Positions 30,119 to 38,819 of a DNA stretch of 64,000 bases are shown here, piece after piece; position 1 is the stretch's first letter, and the number at the start of each line of letters is the position of its first letter. The notes below the pieces were generated by a model. The model was not told the DNA's origin. It saw only the letters and a program-made list of their open reading frames with translations, and searched no databases. The translations under genes and the position numbers were made by a program. Origin of the DNA: Streptomyces polyasparticus (GTDB taxonomy: Bacteria > Actinomycetota > Actinomycetes > Streptomycetales > Streptomycetaceae); the NCBI RefSeq assembly GCF_014493765.1, contig NZ_JACTVJ010000004.1:372001-436000 (forward strand), in the 5' to 3' direction.

Positions 30119-31318
30119 ATGGCACCCGCACCCCCTCCCCCACTCACCGGCCTGCGCGTCCTCGACCTGGCCACCCTCTTCGCCGGGCCGCTCGCCGCCA
30201 CGATGCTCGGTGACTTCGGCGCCGAAGTGATCAAGGTGGAACACCCCCGCAAGCCCGATCCCTCGCGCGGCCACGGGCCCGCCAAGGAGGGCGTCGGCCT
30301 GTGGTGGAAGCTGCTCGGCCGCAACAAGCGGACGATCACCCTCGACCTGTCGACGAAGGGCGGCCGCGAGACCCTGCTCAAGCTCGCCGGCACCGCCGAT
30401 GTCGTGATCGAGAACTTCCGCCCGGGCACCCTGGAGAAGTGGGGCCTCGGATACGAGGAGTTGAGCGCGGTCAACGAGCGGCTGGTGCTGGCCCGTGTCA
30501 CGGGCTTCGGCCAGTTCGGACCGTACGCGCACCGCCCCGGCTTCGGGACGCTCGCCGAGGCGATGAGCGGTTTCGCGGCGATCACCGGGGAGCCCGACGG
30601 ACCGCCCACGCTGCCGCCGTTCGGCCTCGCGGACTCCATCGCGGGCCTGGCCACGGCGTACGCGGTGATGACGGCCCTGACCGGCCGGCAGCGGACGGGC
30701 CGCGGCCAGGTGGTGGACATGGCGATCATCGAGCCGATCCTCACGGTCCTCGGCCCCCAGCCCCTCTGGTACGACCAGCTGGGTCTGGTGCAGCCGCGTA
30801 CGGGCAACCGCTCCACGAACAACGCGCCCCGCAACACCTACCGCACCGCGGACGGCCGTTGGGTCGCGGTCTCGACCTCGGCGCAGTCCATCGCCGAGCG
30901 CGTGATGCGTCTGGTCGGCCGCCCGGAACTGATCTCCGAGCCGTGGTTCGCGACGGGCGCCGAGCGCGCCGCCCACGCGGACGTGCTCGACGAGGCGGTC
31001 GGCTCGTGGATCGCCACGCGCACCCGCACCGAGGTGATCGCGGCCTTCGAGCAGGCACAGGCCGCGGTGGCGCCCATCCAGGACGTACGGGATGTCATGG
31101 CGGATCCGCAGTACGCGGCCCTCGACACCCTCACCACCGTCGACGACCCCGAGCTCGGCCCCCTGCGGATGCAGAACGTGCTCTTCCGGCTCTCCGAGAC
31201 CCCGGGCGCCATCCAGTGGGCGGGCCGCCCGCACGGCGCGGACACGGACGAGGTCCTGTCCGAACTCGGCCTGTCGGCGGGCGATATCAGTGAGCTGCGC
31301 ACGGAGGGCGCCGTATGA
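30119..31318 (+). CDS. CaiB/BaiF family CoA transferase
   Basis: A 399-residue class III CoA transferase. It opens with LRVLDLATLFAGPLAATMLGDFGAEVIKVE, the family fingerprint, and places the catalytic aspartate at Asp172 in FGLADSIAG, at the usual distance; DVVIENFRPGTLEKWGLGYE and a RGQVVDMAIIEP segment follow. Such enzymes move CoA between carboxylic acids through an aspartyl-CoA intermediate. It starts 26 nt after the ribokinase and overlaps the next gene by 4 nt, so it forms a functional pair with the lyase. The acid substrate is unknown. Confidence 0.88.
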   Translation: MAPAPPPPLTGLRVLDLATLFAGPLAATMLGDFGAEVIKVEHPRKPDPSRGHGPAKEGVGLWWKLLGRNKRTITLDLSTKGGRETLLKLAGTADVVIENFRPGTLEKWGLGYEELSAVNERLVLARVTGFGQFGPYAHRPGFGTLAEAMSGFAAITGEPDGPPTLPPFGLADSIAGLATAYAVMTALTGRQRTGRGQVVDMAIIEPILTVLGPQPLWYDQLGLVQPRTGNRSTNNAPRNTYRTADGRWVAVSTSAQSIAERVMRLVGRPELISEPWFATGAERAAHADVLDEAVGSWIATRTRTEVIAAFEQAQAAVAPIQDVRDVMADPQYAALDTLTTVDDPELGPLRMQNVLFRLSETPGAIQWAGRPHGADTDEVLSELGLSAGDISELRTEGAV

Positions 31319-32142
31319 CCGCGAAGATCCCGCTGACCTGGCTGTACGTTCCCGGCGACCGCCCCGAGCGGGTGGCGAAGGCCCTCGCGGCCGGCGCCGA
31401 CGTGGTGATCGTGGACCTGGAGGACGCGGTCGCCGCGGACCGCAAGAGCTATGCGCGCGCGGCCACCGCGGAACTGCTCGGTGACCGCCACGCCGTCCCG
31501 GTCCATGTCCGCGTGAACGCCCTCGACGGCACCCTGGCCCGCCTCGACATCGAGGCGCTCGCGGACCGGCCCGGGCTGGCCTGTCTGCGCCTGCCGAAGG
31601 TGACCGCACCGGACCAGATCGCGCGGGTGGCCGAACTCGCCGGCTCTCCCCCGCTGTTCGCGCTCATCGAGTCGGCCCTCGGCGTCGAGGAGGCCTACGC
31701 GATCGCCCGCGCCCACCCGTCCCTGACCGGTCTCTCCCTCGGCGAGAGCGATCTGCGCGCGGATCTGGGGATCAGCGCGGACACGGGCCTCGACTGGGCC
31801 CGCTCACGCGTGGTGTGCGCGGCGCGTGCGGCCGGGCTGGCACCGCCGCCCCAGTCCGTGCACACCGACCTCTACGACCTGAACGGTCTCGCGGCCTCCT
31901 GCGCACGTGGCCGTGCCCTGGGTTTCCTGGGCCGGGCGGCCATCCACCCCAGCCAGCTGCCGGTGATCGAGCGGGCGTACCTGCCGACGGCGGAGGAGAT
32001 CGCCGCCGCGGAGGACATCACCAAGGCGGCGGCCACGGACTCGGGCGCCCTGGCGCTCCCCGACGGCCGCTTCGTGGACGCGGCCGTGGTGGCGGGCGCC
32101 CGCCGCACCTTGTCCCTGGCCCACCGCCGTCCGTCCGCGTAA
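31315..32142 (+). CDS. CoA ester lyase, HpcH/HpaI (CitE-like) family
   Basis: A 275-residue TIM-barrel lyase related to citrate lyase beta subunit and malyl-CoA lyase. Signatures are LYVPGDRPERVAKAL, VIVDLEDAVA (metal-binding acid), a conserved Arg in VHVRVN, LFALIESALGV, LGESDLRADLG and the closing FLGRAAIHPSQ. It probably cleaves a beta-hydroxyacyl-CoA made by the preceding CoA transferase, to which it is translationally coupled (ATGA). The precise acyl-CoA is not deducible. This two-gene module follows the glycohydrolase operon in the same direction and may share its transcript. Confidence 0.85.
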   Translation: MTAKIPLTWLYVPGDRPERVAKALAAGADVVIVDLEDAVAADRKSYARAATAELLGDRHAVPVHVRVNALDGTLARLDIEALADRPGLACLRLPKVTAPDQIARVAELAGSPPLFALIESALGVEEAYAIARAHPSLTGLSLGESDLRADLGISADTGLDWARSRVVCAARAAGLAPPPQSVHTDLYDLNGLAASCARGRALGFLGRAAIHPSQLPVIERAYLPTAEEIAAAEDITKAAATDSGALALPDGRFVDAAVVAGARRTLSLAHRRPSA

Positions 32143-32199
32143 CCCATCCATGCAGCTTCCCGTCCGCATAATTCCCTTGGCCCCGTCCCCCGACCTCCG

Positions 32200-32205
32200 T
32201 ACGCT
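32200..32205 (+). promoter_or_regulatory. Leaderless-type -10 element of the GNAT gene
   Basis: TACGCT lies 6 nt before the GTG at 32212, without a ribosome-binding site. Confidence 0.45.
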
Positions 32206-32211
32206 GCCGCG

Positions 32212-32688
32212 GTGATCCCCCATACACCGCACCTGCTCGACGCCACCGGCCGCGCCGTCACCCTGCACGAGGTGACGGCGGCCAACTGGCGCTCCGTCGC
32301 CGACATCGCCCCGCTGGACTCCCAGCGCACCTTCGCCCCGGCGCTCGCGGGCCGCTACCTCCTGCTCTCGCTGCTCGAGAACGTCTGGCACTCCTTCGCG
32401 GTGCACGCCGACGACAAGGTGGTCGGGCACGTCATGTGGGCCCGCGACGAGGACGGCTCGCACTGGGTCGGCGGCCTCCTCATCGACGCATCCGAGCAGG
32501 GCAAGGGCCTGGCTCGCGCGACGATGCGCGCGCTGATCCCCTGGCTCGCGGCGCAGCCGGGCCATTTCGCCACCCGCCTGTCGTACGACCCGGCGAACGT
32601 GCCCGCGGCCCGCCTGTACGCATCCCTCGGCTTCACGCTCACCGGAGCCGAGGAGGACGGCGAGGTGGTGGCGGAACTGCCCGCCTGA
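32212..32688 (+). CDS. GNAT family N-acetyltransferase
   Basis: A 158-residue acetyl-CoA-dependent acyltransferase. The acetyl-CoA site is seen in GLLIDASEQGKGLARATM (QxxGxG/A), followed by FATRLSYDPANVPAARLYASLGF and the final strand. The pattern resembles spermine/spermidine-type acetyltransferases (BltD-like), but the acceptor is unknown. The GTG at 32212 is favoured because a leaderless -10 element sits just upstream and the fold begins within 10 residues. The gene is independent of its neighbours. Confidence 0.82.
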   Translation: MIPHTPHLLDATGRAVTLHEVTAANWRSVADIAPLDSQRTFAPALAGRYLLLSLLENVWHSFAVHADDKVVGHVMWARDEDGSHWVGGLLIDASEQGKGLARATMRALIPWLAAQPGHFATRLSYDPANVPAARLYASLGFTLTGAEEDGEVVAELPA

Positions 32689-32722
32689 CGGGACAGCACG
32701 GCCGTGGTCGCGGGACGCCTCC

Positions 32723-32728
32723 TAGGCT
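32723..32728 (+). promoter_or_regulatory. Leaderless-type -10 element of the DJ-1/PfpI gene
   Basis: TAGGCT lies 7 nt before the ATG at 32736, with no ribosome-binding site between them. Confidence 0.5.
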
Positions 32729-32735
32729 GCCCGCC

Positions 32736-33356
32736 ATGGACATAGTGATCCCGCTCTTCGACCGCTTCGAGCCCCTGGACGCGATCGGCCCGTACGAGAT
32801 TCTCGGCTACGCACCCGGCGCCACCGTGCGCTTCGTGACGGCCGAACCCGGCCTGGTGCAGGACGTGTTGGGCTCGCTGCCCGTGCACGTCCCGACGCGG
32901 TACTCCGACGTGGAGCGCTGCGATGTGCTCCTTGTCCCCGGCGGCGGCAGCTTCCTCGCGATGGTGGACGACCCGGCCTTCCTCGACTGGGTGCGCCGTA
33001 TGCACACCACCACCCGCTTCACCACCTCGGTCTGCACCGGGTCCCTGGTGCTCGGCGCGGCAGGCCTGCTCGACGGGCTGCCCGCGACGACCCACTGGGA
33101 CGCGGCGGCCCAGCTGGAGTCGTACGGAGCCCGCTACACCCCCGACCGCGTGGTCCGCGAGGGCCGGGTGATCACCTCGGCCGGGGTCTCCTCCGGGATC
33201 GACATGGCCCTGCAGCTCACCGCCCTGCTCACGGACGAGCTGAGCGCCCGGGCGATCCAGCTGTACACGGAGTACGACCCGCAGCCCCCGTACGACGACG
33301 GCTCACTGGCCAAGGCCCCGGCCGAGGTCGTGGCACGGGCGCGCACGCTGGGCTGA
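32736..33356 (+). CDS. DJ-1/PfpI family protein
   Basis: A 206-residue protein of the class I glutamine amidotransferase-like superfamily. The nucleophile-elbow cysteine is Cys100 in TTSVCTGSLVLGAAGLLDG, and the preceding strand ends VLLVPGGGSFLAM. The conserved ATTHWDAAAQLESYGA and TSAGVSSGIDMALQL blocks match the branch that includes isonitrile hydratase and the N-termini of AraC-type regulators; here no DNA-binding domain follows. The ATG at 32736 begins the first beta strand directly. Activity could be hydratase, deglycase or none. Confidence 0.85.
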   Translation: MDIVIPLFDRFEPLDAIGPYEILGYAPGATVRFVTAEPGLVQDVLGSLPVHVPTRYSDVERCDVLLVPGGGSFLAMVDDPAFLDWVRRMHTTTRFTTSVCTGSLVLGAAGLLDGLPATTHWDAAAQLESYGARYTPDRVVREGRVITSAGVSSGIDMALQLTALLTDELSARAIQLYTEYDPQPPYDDGSLAKAPAEVVARARTLG

Positions 33357-33392
33357 GCCACTGGAGCTCGTAAAGCCGCCGGCGCAAAAGCG

Positions 33393-33429
33393 GGCGGGCC
33401 GCCGAACCCGGAAGGTTCGACGGCCCGCC
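33393..33429. terminator. Terminator between the convergent DJ-1 and lgt genes
   Basis: GGCGGGCCG and CGGCCCGCC pair, extended inward by a 6-bp CGAACC/GGTTCG helix after one mismatch, with a short loop. It lies in the 88-bp convergent gap. Confidence 0.75.
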
Positions 33430-33444
33430 ACGCGAAAGGAAAGC

Positions 33445-34443
33445 TCAGCCCTTGTTGGCCGATCCGGCCTCGTCCTTGACGTCGGCATCGGAGTCGGAGT
33501 CGGCGGACTCGGTCTCGGAGGCGCCACTGTCCTTGGACAGCTCGACCTTCTCGCCATTGGCGTCCGCGTCGGAGTCCGACTCCGCATCCGCGTCACCGGA
33601 GGCGCCGGAGACAGCGTCCCGGTCCGGCTCCACGACTTCCTCGCGTCCCGGCCGCAGACGGGCCGACACCACCATGTACACGACGGCGAGGACGAAGACG
33701 ACGATCGACGTCCATACGTTGAACCGCAGTCCGAGCACATCGTTCAGCTGGACGTCGTCCACGCGCATGTACTCGATCCAGCCGCGCCCGACGCAGTAGG
33801 CCGCGACGTACAGCGCGAACGCCCGCCCGTGACCGAGCTTGAAGCGGCGGTCCGCCCAGATGACGAGCAGCGCGACGCCGATGCACCACAGCGACTCGTA
33901 CAGGAACGTCGGGTGGTACGTGCCCGGCACGCGCCCGCCGTCGGAGCGGGTGATCTCCAGCGCCCAGGGCAGGTCCGTGGAGCGTCCGTACAGCTCCTGG
34001 TTGAACCAGTTGCCCCAGCGGCCGATGGCCTGCGCGAGGGCGATGCCCGGCGCGACCGCGTCCGCCCAGGCGGGCAGCGGGATGCCGCGGCGCCGGCAGC
34101 CGATCCAGGCACCGAGCGCGCCGAGGGCGATGGCGCCCCAGATACCGAGGCCGCCCTCCCAGATCTTGAACGCGTCCACCCAGTTACGGCCCTCACCGAA
34201 GTAGAGGTCGTTGTCGGTGATCACGTGATAGAGGCGGCCGCCGACAAGGCCGAAGGGCACGGCCCACACGGCGATGTCCGCCACCGTGCCGGGCTTGCCG
34301 CCGCGGGCGACCCAGCGCTTGCCGCCGATCCATACGGCGACGAACACACCGATGATGATGGCGAAGGCGTAACCGCGCAGAGGAATGCCGAAGAGGTCGA
34401 GTTCACCCTTCGACGGGCTGGGGATCGATGCAAGGATTTCCAT
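33445..34443 (-). CDS. lgt: Prolipoprotein diacylglyceryl transferase
   Basis: A 332-residue polytopic membrane enzyme that attaches diacylglycerol from phosphatidylglycerol to the lipobox cysteine of prolipoproteins. The family signature GRWGNWFNQELYG is present, together with the N-terminal IPLRGYAFAIIIGV, the VGGRLYHVITD arginine motif, EGGLGIWGAI and the terminal WIEYMRVDD. After the last helix a roughly 65-residue acidic Ser/Asp/Glu-rich tail follows, common in streptomycete Lgt. The ATG at 34443 starts the usual MEILASIPSPS. It would process the sugar-binding lipoprotein of this window, among others. Confidence 0.96.
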   Translation of the reverse strand: MEILASIPSPSKGELDLFGIPLRGYAFAIIIGVFVAVWIGGKRWVARGGKPGTVADIAVWAVPFGLVGGRLYHVITDNDLYFGEGRNWVDAFKIWEGGLGIWGAIALGALGAWIGCRRRGIPLPAWADAVAPGIALAQAIGRWGNWFNQELYGRSTDLPWALEITRSDGGRVPGTYHPTFLYESLWCIGVALLVIWADRRFKLGHGRAFALYVAAYCVGRGWIEYMRVDDVQLNDVLGLRFNVWTSIVVFVLAVVYMVVSARLRPGREEVVEPDRDAVSGASGDADAESDSDADANGEKVELSKDSGASETESADSDSDADVKDEAGSANKG

Positions 34444-34515
34444 GGCGGGGTCGACGCTACCCTGCCGACTCCCTTGTGCGGCAATCCACCCGGCCTAACG
34501 GCCTGATAACGGGTA

Positions 34516-34541
34516 CGGCCCCGTCCGCCGGGACGGGGCCG
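34516..34541 (-). terminator. Terminator of the DsbA-like gene
   Basis: An 11-bp stem CGGCCCCGTCC / GGACGGGGCCG with a GCCG loop lies 30 nt downstream of the minus-strand stop. Confidence 0.75.
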
Positions 34542-34570
34542 CACACAGAGTCACTTGGGCGCTGACGGGA

Positions 34571-35347
34571 CTACTTCGCCGCTTCCTCGACCTGCTTCTT
34601 GAGCTTCTCGGGGGTCAGCGGGTTCTTCTGGTCCGCGAAGATGTTCTTGCCGTCGAGCAGCACGGTCGGCGTGCCGGTGAACTTGCCGTCGCGGAACGCG
34701 TCGTTCGACTTGTTCACCCAGCTCACATGCTTGCCGTCCTCGACGCAGCTCTTGAACTCGGCGGAGTCGAGGCCGTCCACCTCCTTCGCCAGCTCCAGGA
34801 GCCGCGCGTCCTTGCCGAACGCGTCGTCGGTCTCCGGCGGCTGGTTCTTGTAGAGCACGTCGTGGTACGGCGTGAACTTCCCGGCGTCCTGTGCGCAGGC
34901 CGCCGCGTTCGCCGCGTTCACCGAGCCGGTGCCGCCCATGTTGCCGTCGATGATCGTGGCCAGGTGGTACTCGACCTTGAGCTGCCCCTTCTCGGTGAGC
35001 TCATGGATGGTCGGGCTGTACTGCGTCTCGAAGGAGGCGCAGGCCGGGCAGCGGAAGTCCTCCCAGATGGTGAGCGTGGACTTGGCGCTGTCCTTGCCGA
35101 CCGGAATCGCCAGACTGTCCTTGCCGCTCGCCCCGGCGGGCGGCACGACAGGACCGGACGCGTCCTTCTTGTCGCCGCCCGCATTGGCCGCGATCACCCC
35201 GGCGATCGCGGCCAGGCCCAGGACGCCTACCACGGCGCTCACCACGATCAGCGCGCGTCGGCGCTTGTCGCGGGCCTTCTGCTGTTCCCGCTCCTGTGCC
35301 AGCCGGTCGCGGGCGGCACGCTTTCCCTCACGGTTCTTCTCGCTCAC
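34571..35347 (-). CDS. DsbA/thioredoxin-domain membrane-anchored protein
   Basis: A 258-residue protein with a basic cytoplasmic N-terminus (residues 1-31), one membrane helix (about 32-55) and an extracytoplasmic thioredoxin-like domain. The redox motif is Cys100-Pro-Ala-Cys103 in WEDFRCPACASFE, and the cis-Pro loop reads FTGTPTVLLDG. It belongs to the DsbA/BdbD-like group that forms disulfides in exported proteins. The start is taken at the GTG at 35347 (VSEKNREGKRAARDRL), the usual N-terminus of streptomycete members; the frame continues upstream into the trpA terminator. It is separated from trpA by that terminator. Confidence 0.88.
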   Translation of the reverse strand: MSEKNREGKRAARDRLAQEREQQKARDKRRRALIVVSAVVGVLGLAAIAGVIAANAGGDKKDASGPVVPPAGASGKDSLAIPVGKDSAKSTLTIWEDFRCPACASFETQYSPTIHELTEKGQLKVEYHLATIIDGNMGGTGSVNAANAAACAQDAGKFTPYHDVLYKNQPPETDDAFGKDARLLELAKEVDGLDSAEFKSCVEDGKHVSWVNKSNDAFRDGKFTGTPTVLLDGKNIFADQKNPLTPEKLKKQVEEAAK

Positions 35348-35360
35348 ACCCCGCAAACGA

Positions 35361-35390
35361 ACCGGGGAGGCACGAGCGTGCCTCCCCGGT
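35361..35390 (-). terminator. Terminator of the trpCMBA genes
   Basis: A 13-bp stem (ACCGGGGAGGCAC / GTGCCTCCCCGGT with a tiny loop) lies 37 nt beyond the trpA stop and ahead of the DsbA-like gene. Confidence 0.85.
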
Positions 35391-35426
35391 CCGATGTCCA
35401 CCCGTATGGGCGAGCGACTTCCGTGC

Positions 35427-36245
35427 TCAGTTCGCCTTGGCGCGTACGCCTTCGGCCAGCTCACCGGCGAGTGCGCGCACGGCCTCGATGCCCGCGGCCT
35501 CGTCCGGGGCGTCGAGCATCCGCTTGACGAACGCGGAGCCGACGATCACTCCGTCCGCGAACTGGGCGACCTCCGCGGCCTGTTCGGCGTTGGAGACACC
35601 GAGACCGACACAGACCGGCAGGTCCGTGGTGGCCTTCGTCCGCCGTACGAGGTCCTCGGCGGCCTCGCCGACCGACTCGCGCGTACCCGTGACACCCATC
35701 AGGGAGGCCGCGTAGACGAAGCCGGAGCCCGCCGCGGTGATCTCCTTGAGGCGCGCGTCCTTGCTGCTGGGCGCGACCACGAACACCGTGGCGAGGTCGT
35801 GCTTGGCGGCGTGCTCCCTCCACAGCGCGGACTCCTGCACCGGCAGGTCGGGCAGGATGCAGCCCGCGCCGCCGGCCTCGGCGAGCTCGGCGGTGAAGCG
35901 CTCGACGCCGTAGCGGTCGATCGGATTCCAGTACGTCATGACGAGGACGGGCTTGCCGGTGGCCTCGTGGGCCTCGCGGACCGTACGCATCACGTCGGCG
36001 ATCTTGAGGCCGTTCTTCAGCGCGATGTCGTCGGCGGTCTGGATGACCGGTCCGTCGAGCACCGGGTCGCTGTAGGGCAGGCCGACCTCGACGATGTCCG
36101 CGCCGCCGTCGAAGGCGGCCTTCACGGCCTCGATCCCGCCGTCGACGGACGGGAATCCGGCGGGCAGGTAAGCGATCAGCGCGGACCGCCCCTCGGCCTT
36201 CGTATCGGCGAGGGCCGCACTCAACAGCTCGATGTTCCCGCTCAC
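35427..36245 (-). CDS. trpA: Tryptophan synthase alpha subunit
   Basis: A 272-residue TIM barrel that cleaves indole-3-glycerol phosphate to indole and glyceraldehyde 3-phosphate. The catalytic acids align as Glu53 ([11 protein letters not shown]) and Asp64 (VLDGPVIQ), 11 residues apart as in other TrpA proteins. The phosphate-binding loop GVTGTRESV and the terminal [12 protein letters not shown] are conserved. The GTG at 36245 overlaps the trpB stop (GTGA), ensuring equal synthesis for the alpha2-beta2 complex. Confidence 0.97.
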   Translation of the reverse strand: MSGNIELLSAALADTKAEGRSALIAYLPAGFPSVDGGIEAVKAAFDGGADIVEVGLPYSDPVLDGPVIQTADDIALKNGLKIADVMRTVREAHEATGKPVLVMTYWNPIDRYGVERFTAELAEAGGAGCILPDLPVQESALWREHAAKHDLATVFVVAPSSKDARLKEITAAGSGFVYAASLMGVTGTRESVGEAAEDLVRRTKATTDLPVCVGLGVSNAEQAAEVAQFADGVIVGSAFVKRMLDAPDEAAGIEAVRALAGELAEGVRAKAN

Positions 36246-37519
36246 TTGGCGTCCCCCGCGTTCTCGTCGGCGTCGTAGTACCCGAAGTAGCGGGCAGCCG
36301 TGTCCATGTCCTTGTCACCGCGGCCGGAGAGGTTGACGACCATCAGGCCGTCCTCGCCCAGCTCCTGGCCGATCCGCAGCGCACCGGCGAGCGCGTGCGC
36401 GCTCTCGATGGCCGGGATGATGCCCTCGGTCTGCGAGAGCAGGCGCAGCGCCTGCATCGCCTCGTCGTCGGTGACCGGGATGTACTCGGCGCGCCCGGTG
36501 TCCTTCAGATACGCGTGCTCGGCGCCGATGCCCGGGTAGTCGAGCCCGGCCGAGATCGAGTAGGGCTCGATGATCTGGCCCTCCTCGTCCTGGATCACGT
36601 ACGAGCGCGAGCCGTGCAGGATGCCGGGGTCGCCCGCGGTCAGCGTGGCCGCGTGCTCGCCGGAGTCGACGCCGTGGCCGCCGGCCTCGCAGCCGATGAG
36701 CCGTACGTCCGCGTCGTCGAGGAAGGCGTGGAACAGGCCGATCGCGTTGGAGCCGCCGCCGACGCAGGCGACGGCCGCGTCGGGCAGCCGGCCGGTGCGC
36801 TCCAGGAGCTGGCGGCGGGCCTCGACGCCGATGACGCGCTGGAAGTCGCGCACCATCGCCGGGAAGGGGTGCGGGCCCGCGGCCGTGCCGAAGAGGTAGT
36901 GGGTGTCCTCGACGTTGGCGACCCAGGCGCGGAAGGCCTCGTTCACCGCGTCCTTGAGCGTGCGCGAGCCGGACTTCACGGCGATGACCTCGGCGCCGAG
37001 CATCCGCATGCGCGCGACGTTCAGCGCCTGGCGCTGCGTGTCGATCTCGCCCATGTAGATGGTGCATTCGAGGCCGAAGAGGGCGCAGGCTGTCGCGGTG
37101 GCGACACCGTGCTGGCCGGCGCCGGTCTCGGCGATCACCTTCGGCTTGCCCATGCGCTTGGTGAGCAGGGCCTGGCCAAGGACATTGTTGATCTTGTGCG
37201 AGCCGGTGTGGTTGAGGTCCTCGCGCTTGAGGAAGACCCGGCCGCGGCCCGCGTGCGACGCGAAGCGCGGCACCTCGGTCAGGGCGCTGGGGCGGCCCGT
37301 GTAGTTGGCGAGCAGCTCGCTGAGTTCGCGGGCGAACTCGGGATCGCTCTTGGCCTTCTCGAACTCGACGGCCACTTCGTCCACGGCGGCGACGAGCGCC
37401 TCGGGGATGAACTTGCCGCCGAACTTCCCGAAGTAGCCCTCGGGCGTGGGCACTTGGCCCTCGGGGTCGGGGATGAAGAACTCGCTGTGGTCGCGAGCCG
37501 CGGTGTTTTCGCTGGGCAT
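36242..37519 (-). CDS. trpB: Tryptophan synthase beta subunit
   Basis: The 425-residue PLP enzyme that joins indole to serine. The Schiff-base lysine is Lys109 in [11 protein letters not shown], the catalytic glutamate lies in [11 protein letters not shown], the PLP phosphate is held by [12 protein letters not shown], and the terminal [10 protein letters not shown] motif is present. It belongs to the TrpB1 type, partner of TrpA. A gap of 120 nt to trpM suggests the two are co-transcribed. Length and all family blocks are complete. Confidence 0.98.
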   Translation of the reverse strand: MPSENTAARDHSEFFIPDPEGQVPTPEGYFGKFGGKFIPEALVAAVDEVAVEFEKAKSDPEFARELSELLANYTGRPSALTEVPRFASHAGRGRVFLKREDLNHTGSHKINNVLGQALLTKRMGKPKVIAETGAGQHGVATATACALFGLECTIYMGEIDTQRQALNVARMRMLGAEVIAVKSGSRTLKDAVNEAFRAWVANVEDTHYLFGTAAGPHPFPAMVRDFQRVIGVEARRQLLERTGRLPDAAVACVGGGSNAIGLFHAFLDDADVRLIGCEAGGHGVDSGEHAATLTAGDPGILHGSRSYVIQDEEGQIIEPYSISAGLDYPGIGAEHAYLKDTGRAEYIPVTDDEAMQALRLLSQTEGIIPAIESAHALAGALRIGQELGEDGLMVVNLSGRGDKDMDTAARYFGYYDADENAGDAK

Positions 37520-37639
37520 GACGAGATGCTCCTACGTCGAGGCAGTAGACCTGCCCCGGATGTCGGGTTTGCGATGGTCAGGGTATGACGGGATCGCCCG
37601 ACGAAGCCGCCCACCGAGACAAGGGTGGCAGCTTTCGGC

Positions 37640-37795
37640 TTACGGGCGGTTCGACCGCCCGCGCCATCGCATCCCGTTGATCTGCCCCGGCTCGGCCCCG
37701 ATCACGTACCGCACCCGACGCCCGTGCACGCGACGCGCCGGCGCCCGGCAGCCGCGCGGGCGGCAACCGGGTGCGAGACGTCGGGCGATGGGCAT
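37640..37795 (-). CDS. trpM: TrpM, small Arg-rich protein of the trp operon
   Basis: A 51-residue, strongly basic peptide read from the ATG at 37795 to the TAA at 37640. Its core HGRRVRYVIGAEPGQINGMR matches what I recall of TrpM (TrpX) of S. coelicolor, a small protein of the trpCMBA operon that affects tryptophan levels, growth and antibiotic production. It starts 10 nt after the trpC stop; an in-frame TGA just upstream excludes a longer start. Overlapping open frames in this stretch are shadows. It is too short to be found by length filters. Confidence 0.82.
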   Translation of the reverse strand: MPIARRLAPGCRPRGCRAPARRVHGRRVRYVIGAEPGQINGMRWRGRSNRP

Positions 37796-37804
37796 GGCGG
37801 TGGG

Positions 37805-38614
37805 TCAGCCCCGTCCGTGGCGCAGGGCCGGGTGGGCGCCGGCGGCGACCAGGTCGACCACGGCGGACCGGGGGTCCTTGCCGGTGACCAGGGACTCGCC
37901 GACGAGCACGGCGTCGGCGCCGTCGTTGGCGTACGCGATCAGGTCGTGCGGACCGCGGACACCGGACTCGGCGATCTTGACGATGTGCGGCGGGATCTCG
38001 GGCGCGACGCGCGAGAAGGTCGCGCGGTCGACCTTGAGGGTCTTGAGGTCACGCGCGTTCACACCGATGATCTTCGCGCCGGCCTCGACCGCGCGCTCGA
38101 CCTCGTCCTCGTCGTGCACCTCGACCAGCGGCGTGAGGCCGATGGACTCGGCGCGCTCGATCAGGGAGACCAGGGCCTCCTGGTCGAGCGCCGCGACGAT
38201 GAGCAGCACCATGTCGGCGCCGTACGCACGGGCCTCCCAGAGCTGGTACGCGGTGACGATGAAGTCCTTGCGCAGGACCGGGATGTCCACCTTGGCGCGG
38301 ACGGCCTCGAGGTCCGCGAGCGAACCGCCGAAGCGGCGCTCCTCGGTGAGCACGGAGATGACGGCGGCGCCGCCCGCCTCGTAATCGGCGGCGAGCCCGG
38401 CCGGGTCGGCGATCGCGGCGAGCGCGCCCTTGGACGGGCTGGAGCGCTTGACCTCGCAGATCACCTTGACGCTGTCGCCGCGCAGGGCCGCGACCCCGTC
38501 CTTGGCCTGGGGGGCCTTCGCCGCACGCTCCTTGAGCTCGTCGAGGCTGACGCGCGCCTGCCGTTCGGCGAGGTCCTCGCGGACGCCTTCGATGATCTCG
38601 TCGAGCACACTCAC
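37805..38614 (-). CDS. trpC: Indole-3-glycerol-phosphate synthase
   Basis: A 269-residue TIM barrel converting carboxyphenylamino-deoxyribulose phosphate to indole-3-glycerol phosphate. Conserved blocks are [13 protein letters not shown] (catalytic Lys), [43 protein letters not shown] and [10 protein letters not shown]. The GTG at 38614, with GGAAGGGGACC upstream, gives the normal [15 protein letters not shown] start; the frame stays open about 200 nt further without homology. It is monofunctional; the preceding TrpF step is expected from PriA, encoded 14 kb away. The 205-bp region upstream should hold the promoter, and I see no Trp-rich leader peptide with a stop. Confidence 0.97.
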   Translation of the reverse strand: MSVLDEIIEGVREDLAERQARVSLDELKERAAKAPQAKDGVAALRGDSVKVICEVKRSSPSKGALAAIADPAGLAADYEAGGAAVISVLTEERRFGGSLADLEAVRAKVDIPVLRKDFIVTAYQLWEARAYGADMVLLIVAALDQEALVSLIERAESIGLTPLVEVHDEDEVERAVEAGAKIIGVNARDLKTLKVDRATFSRVAPEIPPHIVKIAESGVRGPHDLIAYANDGADAVLVGESLVTGKDPRSAVVDLVAAGAHPALRHGRG

Positions 38615-38819
38615 GCGAGTGGTCCCCTTCCATAGCGGCGGACATGACGGCGACTGCCCGTCCTGGCGGTCCGGGCGGATGTCCCCCGGACGGTGAAACT
38701 CTGTACCGGGGGGCCACTGCGATGGTATCCGCAGAAGGGCGAAGGCCCCGCATCCGGTTGACGGCGGTCCCACTACCTGGACGCCCCCGGCCCAGTACGG
38801 CGGGCGGTTCATGGGCGGT

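Noticed and set aside
37578-37766. A 62-residue minus-strand frame between trpC and trpB
   Set aside because: It overlaps the TrpM gene in another frame; the 37640-37795 frame has the TrpM-like sequence and correct spacing to trpC.
38615-38819. A Trp-attenuator leader upstream of trpC
   Set aside because: An open frame with Trp codons runs through the region but continues in frame into trpC without a stop, so it is not a separate leader peptide.
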